A stretch of DNA of 64,000 bases, from the NCBI GenBank assembly GCA_020250175.1, contig JADCEN010000029.1:1-64000 (forward strand), written 5' to 3'. This DNA is from Rhodobacter sp. GTDB taxonomy: Bacteria > Pseudomonadota > Alphaproteobacteria > Rhodobacterales > Rhodobacteraceae. Each line of letters begins with the position of its first letter. Position 1 is the first letter of the stretch. Below are positions 1 through 7,780 of the stretch, piece by piece. The position numbers and the translations under genes were made by a program. The notes beneath the pieces were generated by a model. The model was not told the DNA's origin. It did not search any database and was given only the letters and a program-made list of their open reading frames with translations.

Positions 1-1
1 A

Positions 2-141
2 AACCTCAGCATTCTGCGAAAGCTCACCCTCAACATCCTGCGAAAGGCCCGCCCCAAACTCCCCGTCTCCCGAAAACGCAAACGCGCAGGATGGTCCAAT
101 GACTTCGCAAAATCAATCATCGGCCAAATGCGATAGCCCTG
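2..141 (+). mobile_element. 3' end of an ISAs1-family insertion sequence
   Basis: The first 44 codons are the C-terminus of a DDE transposase of the ISAs1 family, with the stop at 134-136. The recognisable parts are the stretch NLSILRKLTLNILRKA and the basic patch SRKRKRAGW, which match the usual end of this family (NxALLRKxALNLLR, then KRKRAGW). Five bases after the stop the sequence CCCTG at 137-141 fits the CAGGG terminal inverted repeat expected at the right end of such an element, so the boundary is placed at 141. The rest of the element lies outside the window, so whether the transposase is intact cannot be judged. Confidence 0.7.
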
Positions 142-219
142 CCGCCCTTGCCAAAGCCCCGTGACACGCCCGGCAATATCCGCTAAACGGCGCTCATATC
201 CACGCGAACGGAGAATGCG

Positions 220-372
220 ATGGCCGGGCAAGACCACACCACCGATCACAAGCACGGCAGCATGCCGGTCAGGGAGCAGGAAAAGACCTTTGCCGCCTTC
301 ATCCGCTTTGTGTCCTGGGGCATCGGTCTGTCGATCGGCATCCTGATCTTTCTGGCACTTGTGAACGCCTGA
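220..372 (+). CDS. aa3-type cytochrome c oxidase subunit IV
   Basis: This 50-residue protein fits the small bacterial aa3-type cytochrome oxidase subunit IV family. It has a short histidine-containing hydrophilic head (DHTTDHKHG), a conserved QEKTFAAF-like segment at about residues 18-26, and one transmembrane helix at about residues 27-47 ending in LALVNA. The family is an accessory subunit of the proton-pumping terminal oxidase in the inner membrane. A weak GAGA ribosome site precedes the ATG. It starts 78 bases after the putative end of the insertion sequence, so its natural upstream promoter may have been displaced. The larger oxidase subunits are not in the window. The call rests on length and pattern. 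Confidence 0.82.
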   Translation: MAGQDHTTDHKHGSMPVREQEKTFAAFIRFVSWGIGLSIGILIFLALVNA

Positions 373-383
373 CCTGGTCCGTC

Positions 384-992
384 GTGCACCGTATCTTTCT
401 GTGTCTTGCGCTGCTTTTGTCGCTTGCCGCCTGCGGTGCCGAGCCGAAATGGGCGACCGATGCCGAAGTGTCGCGCGCGGTCTATTTTCATGACGGCCCC
501 CCTTCGATCACGCTGTTCACGGTGCTCAGCAACCGCAGCAACGACGGGGCGCATTCCAGCCTGCTGATCAACGGATCGCAGCGCGTGCTGTTCGATCCGG
601 CGGGCACCTGGCACCATCCGAAAGTGCCGGAACGCAACGATGTGCATTTCGGAATGAACGACCGGGCGGTGGCCTTCTACATCGATTACCATGCGCGCGA
701 GACCTTCCGCGTCGTCGAGCAGACCCTTTATGTAACGCCCGCGCAGGCCGATGCGGCGATCCGTCTGGCCATGGCCTATGGCGCGGTTCCCAAGGCGATG
801 TGTACGCGCAGCGTCTCCACCATCCTGCAAGATGTGCCGGGCTTTGAAGACACGCCCGTCACCTGGTATCCGGCGAAACTGATGAAATCCTTCGGCAAAC
901 GCCCCGGCGTGATCGAGAGGACGATCACAGACACCGATGCCGACAGCAATCACGGCGTTCTTCTGGTGCAGGCCGGCATGGCCCCGCAATGA
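384..992 (+). CDS. Putative lipoprotein of unknown function
   Basis: This is a 202-residue protein with a GTG start. It opens with a lipoprotein signal peptide: hydrophobic residues 4-13 followed by the lipobox LAAC, with Cys17 as the predicted lipidated residue. The mature part has no domain I can name; it carries two cysteines (about 18 and 134), several histidines and a TWYPAKLMKSFG segment near residue 155. The protein is probably anchored to a membrane facing the periplasm. It begins 11 bases after the oxidase subunit IV gene and may be co-transcribed with it. Related lipoproteins of unknown role seem common in this bacterial group, but that is recollection, not a search. Confidence 0.7.
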   Translation: MHRIFLCLALLLSLAACGAEPKWATDAEVSRAVYFHDGPPSITLFTVLSNRSNDGAHSSLLINGSQRVLFDPAGTWHHPKVPERNDVHFGMNDRAVAFYIDYHARETFRVVEQTLYVTPAQADAAIRLAMAYGAVPKAMCTRSVSTILQDVPGFEDTPVTWYPAKLMKSFGKRPGVIERTITDTDADSNHGVLLVQAGMAPQ

Positions 993-1037
993 TCCGCTGA
1001 TCAGCCAGACAGGCCAGGCGGCACCGGCGTCAGGGTC

Positions 1038-1720
1038 AGCCCGTCAGCAAGCCCGCCGGACATGCGCGGCACCTGTCCCGCAAAGGTTCCACCGGCGCGC
1101 CGGTGGCCATGGCTGCCACAGCCGCCACCGGCAGGCCGCCGCGACATGCGGCACTCTGCGCAGTGTCGGCGCGATCAACGCCGGAAAGGTGATCGGCACC
1201 GCGAAATCCGGCGCGAACCGCGCCGGTATCGCCCCGCCCGGCACCGCCCCGGCAAAGGTGGCCCCGCAGCAAAGCGGGCAGATCGGTGCCGCCGCCCCGA
1301 CGAAGTACGCGACCACCTCTGCCACAGGCGCGCCGGGATGCCGGTTCTATGCGTCGATCATCGTGGCAAAGGTCTGATCGGGCAGCCCGCAAGAGATCAG
1401 CGCCCGCTGCCACAGCGGCGCGGCCCAAGGATGCGGCGTCAGGGCGGCCGAAAACATCGCCATCCGCAGATTGACCGCCAGCGGGGCGGCCGGCACGATC
1501 AGGACGGGTGCCTGATCTGCCATCAGCCGCAGCGCGGTGACCTGCGATGACAGGGCGATGCCCGGCCCCGAACTGCATACATTTCGAACAGGGTCTGACC
1601 GGCCCCGCTTGCCACCCCACCGAACCGCAGGGCGAAGGCGATGATCGCCCGCAAGACCGGCACCGCGTTGGTCAGGCCATGTCAGAACGCGCGCCGCACC
1701 GCAGGGCGCCGGGGGCCAAG
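1038..1720 (-). pseudogene. azlC: Decayed azlC-type branched-chain amino acid permease
   Basis: Read on the minus strand, this stretch carries an AzlC-family permease broken into three frames. From about 1700 to 1570 one frame gives LTNAVPVLRAIIAFALRFGGVAS, matching the family N-terminus. The frame then shifts and gives SSQVTALRLMADQAPVLIV, NLRMAMFSAAL, APLWQRALI and DQTFA. An in-frame TAG at 1347-1349 interrupts it, and the same frame continues with VAEVVAYFVGAAAPICPLC and FAVPITFPALIAPTLR. A further shift occurs near 1150. Intact AzlC proteins (about 230 residues, multi-spanning) form an amino acid exporter with AzlD; no azlD is visible beside it. At least two frameshifts and one stop make a functional product unlikely. 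Confidence 0.75.
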
Positions 1721-1799
1721 GGCGATTTTTCAGGGCTGCTGCTGGACGGGGCCAAGCGAAGCGCTTAGGCAATTCACACATGGTGCAAACGGGGGCGCG

Positions 1800-2393
1800 A
1801 TGCGGATTTTCGGGGTGATCCTTGCAGGTGGAGCCGGCCGCCGGATGGGCGGAGCCGATAAATCTGCGCTGCTGTTGGGCGCTCAGCCCCTGCTGGCGCG
1901 GGTCATTGACCGGATCGGGCCGCAGGTTGACCGGCTTGCGGTCAGCGCCAATGGCGATCCGGCGCGCCTTGCCGCCTGTCGGCTGTCCGTGCTGCCGGAC
2001 GCCCTGCCGCAGGGCCCCTTGTCGGGGGTCCTGGCGGCGCTGGACTGGGCCGCACCGCAGGGGGCGACGGCGGTGGTCAGCGTGGCGGTCGACACGCCGT
2101 TCTTTCCCGGCGATCTGGTGCCGCAGCTTCTGCTGGCGGCGGAAGGCGCCCCCTTTGGCGCGGCCGTGGCGGAATCCGGCGGCAGGGCGCACCCGACCTT
2201 CGCGCTTTGGCCGGTTGCATTGCGCGAGGATCTGCGGGCGGCGCTGGCGCGGGGTGAGGCAAAGGTGATGGCCTTCGCGCAGCGGCACCAGGCGGCGCTG
2301 GCCCGGTTCGGCGATGACCAAGCCTTTTTGAACATCAACACCGCGCAGGATCTTGCCGCCGCCGAAGCCCTGCTGTGCGGTGCCGCACGATGA
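1800..2393 (+). CDS. mobA: Molybdenum cofactor guanylyltransferase MobA
   Basis: The 197-residue product transfers GMP from GTP to molybdopterin to form the guanine dinucleotide cofactor used by DMSO-reductase-type enzymes; it is cytosolic. The nucleotide-binding signature LAGGAGRRMGGADK is at residues 8-21, and the metal-binding aspartate of the VDTPFF motif is Asp98. Length matches the family. I chose the ATG at 1800, six residues before the GxLAGG strand, over the longer upstream reading frame, which runs into the azlC remnant. Its stop overlaps the next gene's start (ATGA at 2390-2393), so translational coupling to mobB is likely. Confidence 0.92.
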   Translation: MRIFGVILAGGAGRRMGGADKSALLLGAQPLLARVIDRIGPQVDRLAVSANGDPARLAACRLSVLPDALPQGPLSGVLAALDWAAPQGATAVVSVAVDTPFFPGDLVPQLLLAAEGAPFGAAVAESGGRAHPTFALWPVALREDLRAALARGEAKVMAFAQRHQAALARFGDDQAFLNINTAQDLAAAEALLCGAAR

Positions 2394-3763
2394 GGGTCTA
2401 TGGCGTCATCGGCTGGAAGAATGCGGGCAAGACCAGCCTGATGGAGCGGCTGGTGGCCGAAATCACCCGGCGCGGCATATCGGTGTCAACGGTCAAGCAT
2501 GTGCATCACGATGTCGATCTGGATCAGCCGGGGAAGGACACCTTCCGCCACCGCGCCGCAGGCGCGCGCGAGGTGGTGCTGGCCTCGGCCCATCGCCACG
2601 CGATCCTGACCGAACATCGCGGACCCGAGCCGGAGCTGGCCGCCATTCTGGCGCGTCTTGCCCCGGTCGATCTGGTGCTGGTCGAAGGCTACAAACGCGA
2701 TGCCCACCCGAAGGTCGAGGTCTTCCGCGAAGCAACCGGACAGGCCCTGATCCAGCCGGGCGATCCCCTGGTCCGGGCCATAGCAACCGACGCCGCTTTG
2801 CCGGACCAGGCGGTGCCGGTGCTGGACCTGAACGACACAGTCGGAATCGCCGACTTTGTGCTGCGGGAAACCGGACTGCTGCCGGATCCGTCCACCCTGT
2901 TCGACACGGTGATCGTGGTGGACTGGTCATCTTCCGGCACGCCGTCATCCGCCCGCCCCTCAGCCAATGCGATCTGGATCGGTGTCGCGGGCGCGGGCGG
3001 CGTCACGGCGCATTACCTGCGCACCCGCGCCGATGCCGAGGCGATGATGACGCGGCTGCTGGACGCCGAAGCGGCAGCCGGTCGGCGCGTACTGGCGGGG
3101 TTCGACTTTCCCTTCGGCTATCCGGCGGGGTTCGCCCGGCGCCTGACCGGCACGCCGGGTGCCCGTGCCGTCTGGCGCTGGCTGGCGGACAGGATCGAAG
3201 ACGGGCCGGACAACCGCAACAACCGCTTTGCCGTGGCGGATGCCGCCAACCGCAGTCTTTGCGGGTCCGGTCCGTTCTGGGGACGGCCACGCAGCCTGCC
3301 GCTGGACTGCCTGCCCGAACGCAAGTTGGCCGATTACGCCGCCCTTGGCCTGGCCGAGCGGCGGCGGGTGGATCTGGCGGTGCCGCGCGCACAGCCGGGG
3401 TGGAAGCTCTATACAGCCGGATCGGCGGGCGGGCAAAGCCTGACCGGGCTAGCGGTCATCCTGCGTCTGTCGCAGCGCGCCGGGGCAAGGGTCTGGCCGT
3501 TTGACCGGATCGACGGGGCCGCCCTGGTTCTGGCCGAAGTCTACCCGTCGCTTCTGGACGCAGAGGTGCGCGCGCAGACCCGACCGGGCAGCATCCGGGA
3601 CGACCTGCAGGTCCGTCTGCTGGCGCAGGCGCTGTTCGCGCTGTCGCAAGACGGCAGGCTCGGCCTTTTGCTGAACGATGTCCCCGAATGGCCGGGGCGC
3701 GGTGACGAAGGCTGGATTCTGGGCGCCGGGCAGGCTGCGCTGCTGCGGCGGGCCATCCCATGA
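2390..3763 (+). CDS. mobB: MobB fused to a DUF429-like C-terminal domain
   Basis: This 457-residue protein has two parts. Residues 1-165 are MobB: a P-loop GWKNAGKTS at 8-16, the KHVHHDVDLD segment at 36-45 and LVEGYKR at 97-103. MobB proteins bind GTP and assist MobA. Free-standing MobB is about 170 residues, so residues 170-457 are an added domain. That part contains VVDWSSSG at 176-183, GFDFPFGYP at 237-245, a downstream NRSLCGSGPFWGRP segment, KLYTAGSAGGQS and EVYPSLL, a pattern resembling DUF429/RNase H-fold predicted nucleases; this assignment is tentative. The gene overlaps mobA and the next GNAT gene by four bases each, so all three probably form one operon. Confidence 0.8.
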   Translation: MRVYGVIGWKNAGKTSLMERLVAEITRRGISVSTVKHVHHDVDLDQPGKDTFRHRAAGAREVVLASAHRHAILTEHRGPEPELAAILARLAPVDLVLVEGYKRDAHPKVEVFREATGQALIQPGDPLVRAIATDAALPDQAVPVLDLNDTVGIADFVLRETGLLPDPSTLFDTVIVVDWSSSGTPSSARPSANAIWIGVAGAGGVTAHYLRTRADAEAMMTRLLDAEAAAGRRVLAGFDFPFGYPAGFARRLTGTPGARAVWRWLADRIEDGPDNRNNRFAVADAANRSLCGSGPFWGRPRSLPLDCLPERKLADYAALGLAERRRVDLAVPRAQPGWKLYTAGSAGGQSLTGLAVILRLSQRAGARVWPFDRIDGAALVLAEVYPSLLDAEVRAQTRPGSIRDDLQVRLLAQALFALSQDGRLGLLLNDVPEWPGRGDEGWILGAGQAALLRRAIP

Positions 3764-4386
3764 CCCTGGCAATCCGGCACGGCCTGCCCCGCGACCAAAG
3801 GCGTGCCGCCGCCGAACTGTACTGGCAGGCCTTTGGCGGCAAGCTGGGCCGGGTCCTTGGGCCGGACCGGGCGGCGCTGACCTATCTGGAGCGCGTGATG
3901 CGGCAAGATCACGTCTTTGTCGCGCTGGAGGATGGCCACCTGGTGGGTCTGGCCGGGTTCAAGACCGCCGAGGGCTCTTTCGTCGGCGGCACCCTGGAGG
4001 ATCTGCGGGCCGTCTACGGACGGGCCGGTGCGGTGTGGCGCGGGGTGCTTCTGCGCCTTCTGGGGCGCGACGCCGACAGGGCGCCTTTCCTGATGGACGG
4101 TGTCTGCGTGGCATCCCACGCCCAGGGGCGCGGCATCGGCAGCCGCCTTGTCGAGGCGATCTGCGCCGAGGCCCGCCGGCGCGGTTATGCCGAGGTGCGT
4201 CTGGATGTGATCGACACGAACTGGCGGGCAAAAGCCCTGTACGAACGGCTTGGTTTTGCCGCTGCGGGGGAAGACCGCATCGGCCCCCTGCGCCATATCT
4301 ACGGGTTTCACTCGGCCATCACGATGGTGCGCCGGATCACGGCCGGACCGGGTGCTGAAAAAGTGCCGACCGCAGGGGTGGCCTGA
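3760..4386 (+). CDS. GNAT-family N-acetyltransferase
   Basis: The 208-residue product has the GNAT fold signature. The acetyl-CoA pyrophosphate-binding motif QGRGIGSRL is at residues 122-130, followed by RGYAEVRLDVIDTNWRAKAL and the YERLGF motif that closes the domain. The substrate cannot be told from sequence. The start codon overlaps the mobB stop (ATGA), so it belongs to the mobA-mobB transcription unit, although a role in cofactor synthesis is not implied by the family. After the stop the sequence enters a repeat array, so this is the last gene of the unit. Confidence 0.85.
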   Translation: MTLAIRHGLPRDQRRAAAELYWQAFGGKLGRVLGPDRAALTYLERVMRQDHVFVALEDGHLVGLAGFKTAEGSFVGGTLEDLRAVYGRAGAVWRGVLLRLLGRDADRAPFLMDGVCVASHAQGRGIGSRLVEAICAEARRRGYAEVRLDVIDTNWRAKALYERLGFAAAGEDRIGPLRHIYGFHSAITMVRRITAGPGAEKVPTAGVA

Positions 4387-4500
4387 CCGCAATGCAGCCA
4401 ACTCTTCCGCCTGCGCGCGCCCCGCGCGGTCTTGCCGGTGCCATCGCCCCGGCCACGCGCTGCGCCTGCCGCACGCCCAGTTGGGCACAAGCCCCCTCGC

Positions 4501-4748
4501 CAGCGCCCGGCCCGCCATCGGCGGGCGCTTCTCGCCCGCCGGGTCGGGCGCTGGCCTCTGTTGCGCTTGGACCTGACGATCTACAGGGAACCGTCGCGCG
4601 CGGGCGGGGAAACGCAGTGCGTTTCCTGTTTCCGCCCGGAGGGGCGGTCGTGTGCATTCCGGGATGCCAGGTCTCTCTGGCAGGGGCCATCGCCCCTGCC
4701 ACAGCGCCACGCTGGTATCAGGACCAGCCGGGGGCCAAAGCCCCCGGC
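4501..4748 (+). repeat. Family I modular repeat, unit 1 of a 248-bp tandem array
   Basis: This is the first full 248-base unit. In order it holds a long inverted repeat beginning at the CAGCGCCC box; a hairpin at 4608-4626 (arm GGAAACGC, loop AGT) inside an outer CGGGCGG stem; a hairpin with arm TGGCAGGGGC and loop CATC near 4678-4701; and a hairpin with arm GCCGGGGGC and loop CAAA ending at about 4748. A degenerate partial unit precedes it from about 4434, recognisable by its GCCATCGCCCC and GCGCTGCGCC-like segments. No gene is visible in it. Confidence 0.85.
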
Positions 4749-4996
4749 CAGCGCCCGACCCGCCCCTGGCGGGCGCTTCTCGCCCGCCGGGTCGGGCGCT
4801 GGCCTGCCGTGTTCCCGGACCTGCCGATCTGCGGGGCACCGTCCCGCGCGGGCGGGGAAACGCAGTGCGTTTCCTGTTCCCGCCCGGAGGGGCGGTCTCG
4901 TGCATTGCGGGATGCCCGGTCTCTCTGGCAGGGGCCATTGCCCCTGCCACGGCGCTGCGCCGGGATCAGGACCAGCCGGGGGCCAAAGCCCCCGGC
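4749..4996 (+). repeat. Family I modular repeat, unit 2
   Basis: This is the second unit, at an exact 248-base spacing from unit 1. A perfect 17-base-pair stem pairs 4746-4762 with 4788-4804 and encloses a second stem (68-75 with 81-88 of the 4700s) closed by CTTCT. The GGAAACGC hairpin with loop AGT is at 4856-4874, exactly 248 bases after its counterpart. The TGGCAGGGGC hairpin has loop CATT here and CATC in unit 1. Differences between units fall mostly outside the stems. All reading frames crossing it are interrupted or lack family resemblance, so I treat it as non-coding. Confidence 0.85.
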
Positions 4997-5110
4997 CAGC
5001 GCCCGCCACGCCCCCGGCGGGCGCTTCGTACCCGCCGGGTCGGGCGCAGGCCTGCGTTGTTCCCGGACCTGCCGGTCAACGGGGCAGCGTCCCGCCCGCA
5101 GGCGGGGCGG
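4997..5110 (+). repeat. Family I modular repeat, truncated unit 3
   Basis: The third unit starts at the same 248-base step with CAGCGCCC, keeps the GGCGGGCG-type inner stem and the TTCCCGGACCTGCCG segment, and loses similarity at about 5095-5110, before the GGAAACGC hairpin. The outer stem is no longer perfect here (GCGCAGGCC replaces GCGCTGGCC). Confidence 0.75.
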
Positions 5111-5651
5111 AAGGTCTTGCCGCGTTTCGCCGACCCCGCAGCCACTTCGCCTATGCCATAGTGCGATGCTGACACCCTGCAAGACGGCGGCCAGAGCGGG
5201 ATGACCTTTGCGGCATTCGTCGGGGAGTCGCTCTTGCCGGGATTTCCGGTGCAGGACGGCGGCCAGGTGTGGAGGCCGTCCGTTATGACTCAACCCCTGT
5301 CGATGGACAGTCGTGAACGCCTGATACAGCAGCTTGATACTGGCGGCGGCGGATGCACCGGGCATGGCCGCGTTGCGCGCCGTGACGGGGTCAGGGCGCA
5401 GGCGGGTCACCCGCAGCACCGCCCCCGGCAAGATCGGCAGATATGTTCCACCCGGCATCCCGGCGGCCGACCGGTTGCGCGCCCGAATGACAAAGGCGGC
5501 CTTCACCCTGCACAGGCTGGTGGCCGACCCGGCGGGCCTTGGCCCCAAGGCAGACCGCCGCAAGAAGTGGGCTTTCGCCCATGCCGAGGGGCCAAAGCCT
5601 CGATAAAGCCGCGCTGGCACACCCGGCCGGGCAAGCGGTCTCTCCGGCCGA
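5111..5651. other. Gap with IS debris and no intact gene
   Basis: No intact gene is visible in these 541 bases. A 14-base box close to TGCARGACGGCGGCCAG occurs twice, near 5178 and 5250, about 73 bases apart. An IS630-type transposase start is listed separately. The open frame across 5334-5606 has no family resemblance that I can see and may be more debris. Confidence 0.6.
5286..5353 (+). mobile_element. Remnant of an IS630-family transposase N-terminus
   Basis: The ATG at 5286 opens the peptide MTQPLSMDSRERLIQQLD, which resembles the conserved start of IS630-family transposases (xPLSxDLRERVxxAxxxG). The similarity stops after about 22 residues at a GGC run, and no downstream transposase motifs follow in any frame. 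It is therefore a short fossil and not a functional gene. Confidence 0.5.
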
Positions 5652-6221
5652 TCAGATGCCCGACAGCAGTTCGGCCACTGTCGCGACGGTGGCGAATTCG
5701 TTGCGCAACGTTGCAAGGTGATAGCGGTGGATCGATGCCGGGGTCAGCACTGCGCCGTCCATGTCGTTTTGTTCGAAGGTGCAGCAGGCATCGGCGGCCA
5801 CCAGCATCCGCCAGCCCAGATTGTTGCCGGTGCGCACCGTGGTCGATACGCAGATATCCGTCGATATGCCAAAGACAACAACCCCGTCGGCCCCCAGCCG
5901 TTTCAGGCGCAGATCAAGGTCCGTACCAAGGAATGCTGAGTTGACGGATTTGGCGATCAGCGGCTCACCGCCATGCGGAGCAAAACCTGGCCGGAACGAA
6001 TTTCCCGCCCGGTCCGGCCGCAGGCGCGAAGCCGGTTCAACCGAATCGTGCCGGATATGGAGTATGGGCCAGCCCTTCCGGCGCCATGCGGACAGCAGGG
6101 CCAGACCCTTCGGCTCGAAATCCCACGCCCCCAGCCGGGGGGCATCCGGCTGGAAGAACCCCTCCTGGACATCGACCGGCAGCAGAACCGTGCGGGACGA
6201 AAGCACATTGTCCTGATCCAT
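5652..6221 (-). CDS. Isochorismatase-family cysteine hydrolase
   Basis: The 189-residue product belongs to the isochorismatase-like hydrolases, cytosolic enzymes that cleave amides, carbamoyl groups or vinyl ethers. The expected catalytic triad is present: Asp17 in LLPVDVQEGF, Lys91 in IAKSVNSAF and Cys124 in STDICVSTT. Family members act on substrates such as nicotinamide, N-carbamoyl compounds or isochorismate; the sequence does not say which. I chose the ATG at 6221, preceded by a GGAAGGGAA-like ribosome site, over an upstream extension with no family resemblance. It lies downstream of the efflux gene on the same strand. Confidence 0.85.
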   Translation of the reverse strand: MDQDNVLSSRTVLLPVDVQEGFFQPDAPRLGAWDFEPKGLALLSAWRRKGWPILHIRHDSVEPASRLRPDRAGNSFRPGFAPHGGEPLIAKSVNSAFLGTDLDLRLKRLGADGVVVFGISTDICVSTTVRTGNNLGWRMLVAADACCTFEQNDMDGAVLTPASIHRYHLATLRNEFATVATVAELLSGI

Positions 6222-6301
6222 GTTCCCTTCCGCCCATGCCAACCCGAACTTGTCGCCAACACTGCACCGGCAATCCGGTTTGTGCAACCTGGGGGCCCCG
6301 C

Positions 6302-7519
6302 CTAAGCAGGCGATGCCCCCCGGCCATTCCGCGTCAGCCACAGAACGGACAGCACCGGCAAGGCCGAACTGCCCAGCATCAGCAGGATCAGCGGCATGGG
6401 GCCTGACCCCGGTTGCAGCAGCGCACCCGCCAGCGCGGAAAACAGCGCCCCGCCCCCCACTGTACAGGCCCCGCCCAGCCCGGCGGCCGAACCGGCCAAA
6501 TCGGGGCGCACCGAAAGCATTCCGGCATTGGCATTGGGCATCAGCACGCCATTGCCCAGCCCCAGCAGGATCACCAGGCCAAAGAACACGCCGGGGCCGC
6601 CGCTTCCGGCCATCGTCAGCAGCATCAGCAGCGCCACCCCCGCCGTTGAGATGAGCGCACCATACAACACCATGCGGTTCACCCCCACGCGGACCGAAAA
6701 GCGGCCCGACAGGTAATTGCCCATCATGTAACCCAGCGCCGGTGCGCCGAAATACACGCCCAGCCGCGCAGGGGTCAGATGGAACACGTCATTCCCGACA
6801 AAGGGCGCACCCCCCAGATAGGCAAAGAACGCGCCCGAGGCAAAGGCAGCCGCCAGACAATAGGCCCAGAACCGGCCCGACCGCAGCAGCTGCGGATATT
6901 GCCCAAGCTGCGCGGCCATGCTGCCCGCGCGCGTTTTGTTGGTTTCGCCCTGATCGGCCCAGACCAGCGCCCACAGGCCCAGCCCGCCCGCCCCCAGCAG
7001 AATAAACGGTGCCTGCCATCCGAACACCCCGCCCAGCGCACCGCCGATCACCGGCCCCACCATCGGCACCACCGACATGCCCATGGTGACATAGCCGATC
7101 ATCGAGGCCGCTTCGTTCTGCGCCACCATATCGCGCACCACTGCACGCGACAGCACGAACCCGCTGGCAATCACCGCCTGAAACAGGCGGCACAGCATGA
7201 ACAGCCCGAAATCCGTGGCCAGCGCCGCGCCAATGGTGGCCAGGGTAAACACCGCCGTTGCCGCCAGCATCACCGGACGCCGCCCGAACCGGTCCGACAC
7301 CGGGCCAACGGCAATCTGCAACAGCGCCGTCGCCGCCAGATACAGCGACACCGAAAGCTGCATCACGCCATAGGAAACGCCGAAATGATCCGCCATCAGC
7401 GGCAGCGACGGCAGAAAGATGTTCAGCGACAGCGCCGCAAGCCCCGCCATCAGGATCAGCGTGGCAATATGCGGCGGGGTGGTGCGGTCCAGAAACCGGA
7501 TTGCGGGCGGATGTGTCAT
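6302..7519 (-). CDS. Bcr/CflA-family multidrug efflux transporter (MFS)
   Basis: This 405-residue protein is a 12-helix major facilitator of the Bcr/CflA drug-proton antiporter type. Helix 1 carries [11 protein letters not shown], typical of this subfamily; the cytoplasmic loop 2-3 motif [11 protein letters not shown] is at residues 72-82; and [11 protein letters not shown] matches the antiporter motif of helix 5. It would export small hydrophobic compounds across the inner membrane. The 261 bases between its start and pccB hold divergent promoters. The isochorismatase gene follows 80 bases downstream and may be co-transcribed. Confidence 0.9.
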   Translation of the reverse strand: MTHPPAIRFLDRTTPPHIATLILMAGLAALSLNIFLPSLPLMADHFGVSYGVMQLSVSLYLAATALLQIAVGPVSDRFGRRPVMLAATAVFTLATIGAALATDFGLFMLCRLFQAVIASGFVLSRAVVRDMVAQNEAASMIGYVTMGMSVVPMVGPVIGGALGGVFGWQAPFILLGAGGLGLWALVWADQGETNKTRAGSMAAQLGQYPQLLRSGRFWAYCLAAAFASGAFFAYLGGAPFVGNDVFHLTPARLGVYFGAPALGYMMGNYLSGRFSVRVGVNRMVLYGALISTAGVALLMLLTMAGSGGPGVFFGLVILLGLGNGVLMPNANAGMLSVRPDLAGSAAGLGGACTVGGGALFSALAGALLQPGSGPMPLILLMLGSSALPVLSVLWLTRNGRGASPA

Positions 7520-7780
7520 ACCGCCCGGCTACCGCCGTGCATCAGGCTTGTCCACCGGGCAAACGCGCGGCCCCTGCCGATCAGGCATCCCCCCCGCTGT
7601 CCGCGGCCGCAACTGCGCCCGGACCCCGCCTTTCTTTGGCAGGCAGGGACAGGAATGCAGACAGATCGCAAGTCTGCTTTTCGCGACTCCAGAAGCGCCA
7701 TTGCCTTGCAATTTTTCTCAACGCCACTTTCTGCCGCCGCATCATCGCGTTATGCTGAACGACACTCCGGGGAGGGGGCG

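Noticed and set aside
4434-5110. CRISPR array
   Set aside because: The period of 248 bases, internal hairpins and lack of short repeats with unique spacers or cas genes rule it out.
3541-5716. Long minus-strand frames crossing the repeat array
   Set aside because: They are Arg/Pro/Gly-rich and repeat with the 248-base unit, so they reflect GC-rich repeats and not protein families.
6779-7780. A 334-codon upstream extension of pccB in the same frame
   Set aside because: It is antisense to the Bcr/CflA gene, is rich in Arg, Gln and His in an antisense-like manner, and the family N-terminus begins at 7781 behind a ribosome site.
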